From Ampelocalamus luodianensis (lineage: Eukaryota > Streptophyta > Magnoliopsida > Poales > Poaceae), in the NCBI GenBank assembly GCA_036346255.1, contig CM070623.1:2718033-2782032 (forward strand): 64,000 nt of DNA. The letters are read 5' to 3'. The notes below the pieces were generated by a model. The model made no database searches, had not been told where the DNA came from, and was given only the letters and a program-made list of their open reading frames with translations. Position numbers and translations under genes: made by a program. Shown piece by piece: positions 56,304-64,000 of this stretch (positions are counted from its first letter, which is position 1; the number at the start of each line of letters is the position of its first letter).

Positions 56304-59300
56304 TAGTATCAGAGCCACGTTCGTCGTCGGTTTTCAATGTAGGGTTTGTTCGATATGGTGTCATTGAAATATGATCTTCCACTGCTAGATCGGGACACGC
56401 GATTCTCTTTGTGGCAAGTCAAGATGCGAGCGTTATTGGCGCAATCCGATCTGGATGAGGCGCTGGATGACTTTGGGAAGAAGGCAACCAATACTTGGTC
56501 CGATGAAGAGAAGAGAAAGGACTGTAAGGCACTGTCCCAAATTCAACTTCACCTGCATAATAATATTCTGCAAGAGGTGCTAAAAATCATGTCAGCCGGT
56601 GCTCTATGGCTAAAGCTGGAAGAGATATGCATGATAAAGGATCTCACAAGCAAGACGCATCTCAAGCAGAAGTTGCTTTTACACAAGTTGCAAGAGAGAG
56701 GTAATATGTTGAACCATCTTTCGGAATTAAAGAGATCGTCTCTGACCTAGAGTCAATAGAGGTAAAATATGATGAGGAAGATTTTAGTTTAATTCTTTTG
56801 TATTCTCTACTTAGTTCATACTCTAATTTCAGAGATACCATATTGTATAGTTGTGATATACTAACCCTAAATGAGGTTTATGAAGCCTTGCATGCCAAGG
56901 AAAAGATGAAACAAATGGTGTCTTCTGAAGGTTCAGGTTCATAAGCAGAAGGCTTGTCTGTTCGTGGCAGGCAAAAGGAGAAGAACTCAAACAATGGATC
57001 TCGAAGCAAAAAAATTCTAATGACTACAAGGACCGGTCGAAATCCAGAGGCAAGTACAAGTCATGCAAATATTGCAAGAAAAGTGGGCACGACATATATG
57101 AATGCTACAAGCTGCAGAACAAAGAAAAGAAGAACGACACATACAAACCGAAAGGTAAAACAGACGATGAAGGTATGGCAAATATGGCTCGTGATAGTAG
57201 TTCTGATGGTGAGATGCTTGTTGTTTCTGTTTTTGCTGGATGTGCTGAAACTAATGATGAATGGATTCTTGCTACCGCCTGCACTTTTCATATGTGCTCG
57301 AATAGATATTGGTTTACTGCTTATGAGCCAGTCAATAGTGCTGGTTCTGTTTTGATGGGTGATGACTCAGCATGTAAGGTAGCAGGCATTGGCTCTATTC
57401 GGATCAAGATGTTTGATGACACCATCAGAACCTTATTGAATGTTTGATACATTCTACATATGAAGAGAAATCTTATTTCGCTGAGTGCTCTTGATGACAA
57501 AGGTTACAAGTATTAGGTGGAGGTGGAGTCCTCAAGGTCACTAAAAGTTCTTTTGTTGTAATGAAAGGTGACAGAAAGGCTTCCATGGCCTATATTATCT
57601 TCGAGGTACGACAATTACAGGTAATGCTACTGTTGTTTCAAAAAGGTTATCAGATTCTGATGCTATTAATCTTTGGCATATGCGTTTTGGGCGTATAAGT
57701 GAACTCAGTTTGGCGGAATTAAGTAAGAGAGGACTTTTAGAAGGATATAGCATCAGCGACCTGAAATTTTGTGAGCATTGCATCTTTGGCAAGCACAAGA
57801 GGGTGAAGTTCAATACTTCGGTTCATACTACAGAAGGTATTTTGAATTATGTGCATTCTGATTTATGGGGACCATCTCGCAAGCCATCGTTAGGAGGTGC
57901 TCGTTATATATTAACAATTATTGATGATTACTCTAAAAGAGTGTGGCCTTATTTCTTGAAGCATAAATCAGAAGCATTTTCAGCATTTAAATAATGGAAG
58001 ACTATAGTTGAAAGGCAAACTGAAAAGAATGTAAAGAAGCTTCGCACCGATAATGGGATGGAATTCTGTTCTAGTGAATTTGAATCATATTGTAAGACTG
58101 GAGGCATTGTTAGGCACTACACCATTCCCCATACTCTTCAATAAAATGGTGTAGCTGAGTGTATAAACAGGATCATCATTTTCAAGGTTCGTTGCATGTT
58201 GTCAAATGCAGCTTTGTATAGGCGTTTTTAGGCAGAAGCCGCTTCCACTTGCTATCTCAGTCATCCTCTATTGTAATTGAAAAGAAAACTCCAATTGTGG
58301 TATGGTCTAGTTCCCCAGCAAATTATTCGGAATTGGGAGTTTTTGGTTGTACTGCTTATGCTTATGTTGATAATGGAAAATTAGACCCTAGAGCTATTAA
58401 ATACATCTTTCTTGATTATAAATCTTGTATTGAAATATATAAGTTGTGGAATCCGGAAACAAATAAGGTTGTGATTAGCAGAAATATTGTCTTTAATGAA
58501 TCTGCTATGTTTCATGATAAACTGTCTACTAATGTTCCTGTTGAGAGTGAGCACAATTCAAGTGTTCAGGTAGAGCCCTTTGCTGGTTCAGGTGACACAT
58601 TAGATAAGAAAAATATTATTGTTCATGATGCGGCTATTGTTGAGGATCCTCCTATTGTTGAGCAGCCACCATAACAGTCCATTACAGTTGATAGGCCTAA
58701 GAGGGAGATTAATCTACCCAGGAGATTGATTGAAGAAGCTAATATTGTTGTTTATGCTTTGAGTGTGACAAAAGAAATTGAAGGTAATACTGAACCTTCA
58801 TCATATTCTGAGGCTATTAACTCCACTGATTGCAATAAGTGGATAACTGCTACGCATGACGAAATGGAGTCACTTGAAAAGAATAGCACTTAGAAATTAG
58901 TAAAGTTGGCAAGTGGGTTTTCAAGAGAAAAGAATGTATTTCTCCAAATGACGAGACAAGGTATAAAGCAAAGTTAGTTGCCAAAGGTTATAGCCAGATT
59001 CCAGGTATTGACTTTAATGAGGTTTTTTTCCCTGTTGTTAAACATAGTTCAATTCGCACTTTGCTCAATATAGTTGCTATGCATGATTATGAGCTTCAGC
59101 AGTTAGATGTTAAAACTGCATTTTTACATGGGGAGTTGGAAGAAGATATCTATATGGGTCAACCTGAAGGTATCATTGTTCCTGAAAAAGAGAACTTTGT
59201 TTGTAACTTAAAGAAGTCTCTTTGTGGATTAAAACAATCTCCTAAGCAGTGGTATAAGAGATTTGACACTTTCATGCTTTCTCAAAGTTTTAAGAGGTCT

Positions 59301-59480
59301 GATTATGATAGTTGTGTTTATTTGAAAATTGTCAATGGTTCAGTTATATATTTGCTCCTATATGTTGATGACATGCTGATTGCAGCAAAAGATAAAACAG
59401 AGATAGCGAAGTTAAAGGCGCAATTAGTGGTGAATTTGAGAACTCATAGGAATGATTTTTTTGTCATGGCATCAAAGTAG
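56304..59480 (+). pseudogene. second Ty1/copia element, truncated and degenerate
   Basis: A PBS-like TAGTATCAGAGCC (56304-56316, G to A change against TGGTATCAGAGCC) is followed by gag ('LDRDTRFSLWQVKMRALL', 56346-56750). Next come a nucleocapsid/protease remnant (57100-57450, 'ILATACTFHMC' where a protease active site would be), GAG-pre-integrase and integrase pieces ('FCEHCIFGKHKRVKF' near 57760; 'IIDDYSKRVWPYFLK' near 57920), and reverse transcriptase ('LDVKTAFLHGELEE', 'YVDDMLIAA' near 59360). It ends at about 59480 shortly after YVDD; the rest of RT, RNase H and the 3' LTR are missing. Many stops and frameshifts occur. Its gag differs clearly from that of the element at 43658, so it belongs to another copia lineage. 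Confidence 0.9.
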
Positions 59481-60119
59481 TGCATTTGTATAGTTTGGTT
59501 TCGCCCCGTGAGTATTTGTAATCTAGAGATTACATGGCGAATGGATCGAATGTGGTTGGTTGCTCCCATGATGACTTGACGTGTGGGCCCGCATGGTGAC
59601 AACTTGCATGGGTAAGATGGGAATTTTGGCAAAAACCTAAAAGGTTTTGCGCGTTCGCGCGGTGTTGCCCTAACGGCCGCTGACGAGAGTGGCAAAAACA
59701 GGATGCAACTTCAGATCGGATGGCAATGAAGGGAAGAGCAGTTTCGTGATAGCATTGTAGGGACCCGACCAACTTCCAGTGGAAAATAAGGAAATAATCC
59801 TTTACAAGTTTACTCATGGTGTGTTTATATCATCTAATGAGAGTTCGTGTCGGATATGTCTGATGGTTTTGTAAATTCCCAAGGGAATCCTTCTTTTCCT
59901 TTCCTCCATTTGTTGGAGGATTCTCTCAACTCGAAGAGACAATTTGGCTATGGCAAATCCCTACTTCATCCACCCCCACTGCCAGCGACACACATTCTCT
60001 AGTACTGATTGATGCGATTATGGACAATTAACAGTACCAACAAATCAATCACAAATTTATGCTTACTTCATGGGAACTAGGATGATAAGCGCGCTACGCT
60101 GCGCTTGTAGAGCAGGTTG
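59481..60119. other. intergenic, no gene recognised
   Basis: Sequence after the truncated copia element. Overlapping minus-strand frames (59444-59817) have no recognisable domain. Nothing could be assigned. Confidence 0.45.
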
Positions 60120-60120
60120 A

Positions 60121-60500
60121 GGGACCTCGATGCGATTTGGGAAATTGCAGGATTTTTGCAAAAAAACGTAGTGGGACCTCGATGTTATTTCGAAAACCAC
60201 AAGGGGCTTTTTGCAAAAAAAACTGACGTGGAGGAACTCAACACGATTTCAGAAAAAACATGGTGCTTTCCGTAAAAAAAAACCTGACGTGGAGGACCTC
60301 GATGTGATTTCGGCAACACGAGAGGGCATTTCGCAAAAAAAAAAACTGATGCGGAAGACCTGGACATGTTTTCGGAAACATAGGGCTTTCTGCAAAAAAA
60401 CCGACAGGAGGATCTCGACGCGATTTCGGAAACACCAAGGGGTTTTCGCAAAAAAAAAACCTAACATAGGGACCTGGACGTGATTTCAGAAAGTACAAGG
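60121..60500. repeat. minisatellite of seven ~58-bp units
   Basis: Each unit reads 'gg(a)acctcgacg-cgatttcgg-aaacac-aagggg-ttttcgc' then a run of 7-11 A and 'cctgacgtgg'. Units start near 60121, 60173, 60232, 60294, 60355, 60410 and 60469. They are diverged by substitutions and A-run length. Frames through it (60185-60498 minus, Phe/Arg/Ser-rich) are artefacts. Confidence 0.9.
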
Positions 60501-61029
60501 GGCCGACGTGGGGCCGGCGATCTCTTCACCTATTAGAAAGGGTATATACGTCATTTACAAGTTCAAATGACTACAACTTGCGATGCAAGCGTGCAAACTG
60601 GACCCAACAAATCAGAATCATCCACCCATATTTCCTAAAAAAAAGCATCCAACCCATACATGACCTCTTCGGAGGAAACCTAGTAAAGGTTCACTGAAAA
60701 CGTGAAAAGATTCTACACCAAGGTGTACTGTGTACTCAGTGAAAGGAGAGAGAGATGGTTATCTTCAGATGGCCGCGAGTGACATATCTGCAAGTATCAT
60801 ATGCTTGCAGATAGCAATACCTTTCCCCCTTTAAACATACTGTTTTGTAAATTTATTTGTGTAACAGAAACAGAGGGATAAAAGAACTGAAAGCCTGAAA
60901 CAGAATCACAATCAGAAGTAGATTCGTGCATGGTGCAACATGAGCTACACAAGATGACAGGGCCACATCACATCAATGCCAAAACAAATGTACAAGAAAG
61001 AAAGGTGGCACGGCACGCACAGGAAAATA
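60501..61029. other. intergenic downstream of E2F, no gene recognised
   Basis: AT-rich spacer between the minisatellite and the E2F 3' end. No coding or repeat structure stood out. Confidence 0.5.
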
Positions 61030-61037
61030 AAACAACC

Positions 61038-61043
61038 TTTATT
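61038..61043 (-). terminator. poly(A) signal AATAAA, probable E2F 3' end
   Basis: AATAAA on the minus strand, about 460 bases downstream of the E2F stop codon, within normal plant 3' UTR length. This is the only strong canonical signal noticed there. Confidence 0.5.
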
Positions 61044-61499
61044 GATATGCTATTAGTAATTAAGATTGCTAGTCAGAATATACAACAATACTGCTCTTGA
61101 AGGGGAGAAGACCAGATAACATACGCTGATCGATGGCCTTCCTCTGGACTGTGTTGCCTCCTAACTTGGTATACACACACTCAGTCCCTCTAAAGGAAGG
61201 CCGCTGTAATGAAAAGCTGAACCTGCTGCAGTAGCTGAGCCTATCTGAAGTATTGCTGTAGCAGGGTTCCAACTACAATCATTCTGCCAATGTACAAGAT
61301 CTACTGCCTACAATGTATCCTCTGCGCTTTGCCGGTTAACGAGGGCATGCATGGGAGAAAATGCAATCCGCAGTCACCGGAACAAGACTCTAGTTGAGGG
61401 TGGCCTACTGATCCAGCTCCTTCATCAATGCAAATGGTGTACTTTGGTGTCATTGCTATTTCTCTATGTAAGAGGGACTTAAGTCCGAGGATCCATCAA

Positions 61500-64000
61500 T
61501 TAAGTGCCCCATGTATCAGTCATACTAACGTCAACATCAGAAGCGAGCCAATAATCAGCGTCAATCTGCAAAAGCACGAACAGTAAGCATCAAACAGCCT
61601 CGATTAGTTGATTTCTGATGTGGTTTAGTAGCATAGCACTACTTACATCAGCATCTGATGGTACGATTCTCAGAATGCCAGCCATGAATTCATGTGCTCT
61701 GGATGGCTCTGATGTAGGCTTCCCTACAGCATTGCTCTCTCCCTTTTCCTGTGCCTGGCTTGGATCATAATCCACCTGCTGCTGAGCTTGAGAACTTCCG
61801 GTAGGGACCAGAGGATCCAAATTGTCTGGTGCCATCTGGTCTGGGTTGCATATCTCCTGATGGTCACTAGTGAGATAATAACAGCTTGGTTAATGATTAG
61901 TATATTCAAGACATACATCATCAGAATGAATTCTACAACTAAACATTTAAACTAATGGTGGAAGTTTACCTTATTAAATAGCAATCGATGGGACCCATTG
62001 AACTTCTTAAGAGAATATGATAATGCCTCTCTTGTAAATCCAGGTCCTTGAATAAGTCCAGATCCTAGTAAAGGAACAAGTGTCAGCAACCACACAGATC
62101 CATCACCTATAACCACATACCTAAAGGTAGCTAAAGATCGCCTACCACAATAGGGTCTGGAACTTCAACATAGGTTCCATGAGGGGCGTTTATTGCAATA
62201 AGAGTGGATCCCTGCAATCAATGGGGAACTTGTTCACGTAACTTTATAATTGCAGGAAGAAGAAACAAACATGAGGTCTGAAGAGTTTTAACCTGAAAGC
62301 GAGGAATCTTATTGATATCTTCCTTCGATAGATACAACCACCTAGACAGACATATACAAGGACTCAGTTGACTATAGCAACAATAAAATAATTGCAAACA
62401 TAAGAGGTGAGAATCTTACTTTCTTTTGTCCTCATCTAACATGAGGGATTGCAGTTTCTCTTGTGCTTCCCTGCAGAACCAGAAACTATTCATCAAAAGG
62501 GAGGGGGGAAAGGGGCATCAGGTAATTTTATTACTTTCGTAGAAAGAACTTACATTATTTTATCATCCAACCTGGAATCTTCATCGTAAAGAGACTCAAT
62601 TTCTTCCTGCGAAACATCAGAATCCAACAGGAAGTTATAAATAGATAATTAGATGAATTTTACGGAAAAGCGCACGATTAAAATGCTAATGTTCAAATGG
62701 AATGACATGCTAACTGTCAGAAAATGGGCATGTTAATTTGCAATGTGTTGCCAATACTGCAAACTTTGAGAAAGCCCTCAAACAAAGAAACTATGTTTAT
62801 AGGATAGATTAATGAAATATTTATATTGGGCTTTATGTTTTGTGATTATCTTAGATCTTTGATATATTCATATTGGCTTGAATATTTTGGATGTGTTAAT
62901 TTAAGATTGACTAATGGCTTCTTATTTTTACAGGCATAGCCTTGCATGTTGCATCTACTAAATCATTGCTACACACTATCCACAACAGAGAGTAGGAACA
63001 CTTTGCTGCTACACTTACGCTATATGCTATTCAAAATATTGAGTTATAGCCACATTTGTCATTTGATCTGCCCCTGTATAGAGGTGACATCAGAAAACTA
63101 CCAGAAAACAGAAAGCATAGCGGGTTTCAATGGATGCATAAAATAGTACTAAAGCAGCCATGAAAGCTGATTTCGATTTCAATAATTTGTAACAATTATC
63201 CAATATCGTCAGGAACAAATTTTAAGTTAGGCCAAGATACAATTGTCAGAAAATAGCTTTTTTTATCTTGGTTCAATTCAGTATTTTTTTATATATATAA
63301 TTGAAACCACACATGAGAGCACTACTAAAAGGTTCAGTTTAGATCTATACAATTCCTGCTCTGATCCGATCAAGAGTATAACTCTCAGTCTCAGTTCATG
63401 GTTTGATCTACATTATCCGAATTTCAGATTTGTAAACAAAACACAACAGCAGTAAAATGAGCAAGGAAATCTCCCTCTGTTAATACAGAAAAGGGAAAGC
63501 CACTCATAAATTCCAATAGTGCATGCATAGTGTACCGATATATCGCATGAATATAGCCAAAACATATACAGGAAACATAAATTGAAGATCATACAGTTCA
63601 GCAGTGTAGTGTACCTTCAACACAGAAGTTTGGCGTTCCATCTCCTTAGGCTTTGACATGTCAAACCCCCTTTCAATGTAATTATTTCATCAGTAAAAAA
63701 GCTAAAATAACTGGGGGAAAGCATTAAGAAACAGGTGGCACTTACTTCCAACTAATCATATTCTTCAGTTTCTTTTCAATTAAATCTACACCCTCCAGAA
63801 CATTTGTTATGTCATATATCCTCCTCTTTTGTACCTACAGAAATTGATAAAATTACAAGACATCAAGGCACTTCACTCCAGAGTGAAAAAAGATCGAACA
63901 ACTGAGGAGAGTGCAAAGCATTTTTTTTCTTTTGTTATACTAAACCAGACCTCCAATGTCTCAGCTGCTTTATTTAAATCAAGGGTTCCGTCTTCTGCTC
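61500..64000 (-). CDS. E2F transcription factor, C-terminal ten exons (5' end outside window)
   Basis: The exons (minus) are 64000-63951 (partial), 63834-63746, 63669-63615, 62606-62554, 62470-62420, 62341-62293, 62211-62146, 62064-61970, 61866-61647 and 61565-61500. All junctions are GT-AG and in frame, ending in TAA. The first exons give the end of the winged-helix DNA-binding domain ('GTLDLNKAAETLE' and 'VQKRRIYDITNVLEGV', with the RRIYD contact motif). Next come a heptad dimerisation segment ('EEIESLYDEDSRLDDKI') and the marked box ('LIAINAPHGTYVEVPDP'), then a Gln/Ser/Pro-rich stretch. The C-terminal 'DADYWLASDVDVSMTDTW' is the plant retinoblastoma-binding motif. Presence of dimerisation, marked box and RB-binding regions shows a typical E2F (A/B/C type) that pairs with DP to control S-phase genes, not an atypical DEL/E2F7-like protein. 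The long intron 62607-63614 shows nothing recognisable. Confidence 0.96.

Noticed and set aside
60185..60498. Phe/Arg-rich frames on both strands
   Set aside because: Produced by the 58-bp minisatellite.

Overview
The window is plant nuclear DNA, almost certainly from a grass and probably Oryza or a close relative. The reasons are the very GC-rich first exon of a plastid ATP sulfurylase gene, short GT-AG introns, a dense load of nested LTR retrotransposons, hAT and Mutator-like elements, and recognisable grass repeat types (a Stowaway-like MITE, a Sirevirus-like copia element, LTRs starting TGTAACA). No bacterial, organellar or CRISPR features were seen. An ATP sulfurylase gene a few tens of kb from an E2F gene brings rice chromosome 4 to mind, but that is recollection and was not checked.

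Three host genes look intact, all on the minus strand, and their exons could be assembled with canonical splice sites and preserved frame. They are a three-finger RanBP2-type zinc-finger protein (3076-6070, 5 exons, 299 aa), a plastid-type ATP sulfurylase (18794-23159, 5 exons, 473 aa), and the C-terminal part of a typical E2F transcription factor (61500 to beyond the window edge). They belong to RNA or protein binding, sulfate assimilation and cell-cycle transcription. Nothing here suggests they work together. A fourth host-type gene, an NB-ARC/LRR resistance-like gene (about 42941-55690), is a pseudogene split by a retrotransposon.

Layout. 1-755: end of an LTR. 1574-2647: DNA transposon-like unit. 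3076-6070: zinc-finger gene. 7213-7775: hAT-like repeat. 8779-18546: a layered block in which two direct copies of a ~1 kb segment flank a gypsy remnant that is itself split by a 4.1-kb solo LTR; small hAT MITEs sit in and beside it. 18794-23159: ATP sulfurylase, with a MITE just upstream of its start. 24361-26431: a 2.1-kb element with ~600-bp inverted-repeat arms. 26589-41886: a ~15-kb unit bounded by long inverted repeats that carries a decayed plant mobile domain (PMD) gene, interrupted in turn by a solo LTR, a hAT MITE, and a gypsy remnant that itself holds another LTR. 42941-55690: NLR pseudogene containing a complete 10.7-kb Sirevirus-like copia element. 56304-59480: a second, truncated copia element. 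60121-60500: a ~58-bp minisatellite. 61038-64000: E2F.

The main interest is in how the repeats are nested. Six insertions have exact target-site duplications at both ends (GTTAC, ACCTT, ATAGC, CCTTGGAC, AGCCAGAG, GGCTCAAT) and two more have clear ones (ATCGCAAC, GTGTGTGGT), so the order of events can be read directly. One LTR family occurs four times only as LTRs. It differs greatly in length and sequence between copies, yet every copy keeps a perfect 12-bp palindrome. One LTR copy also holds an array of hairpin-capable palindromes, including a perfect 24-bp one. These conserved or periodic palindromes are the best candidates for something undescribed. No wholly new multi-gene system was found.
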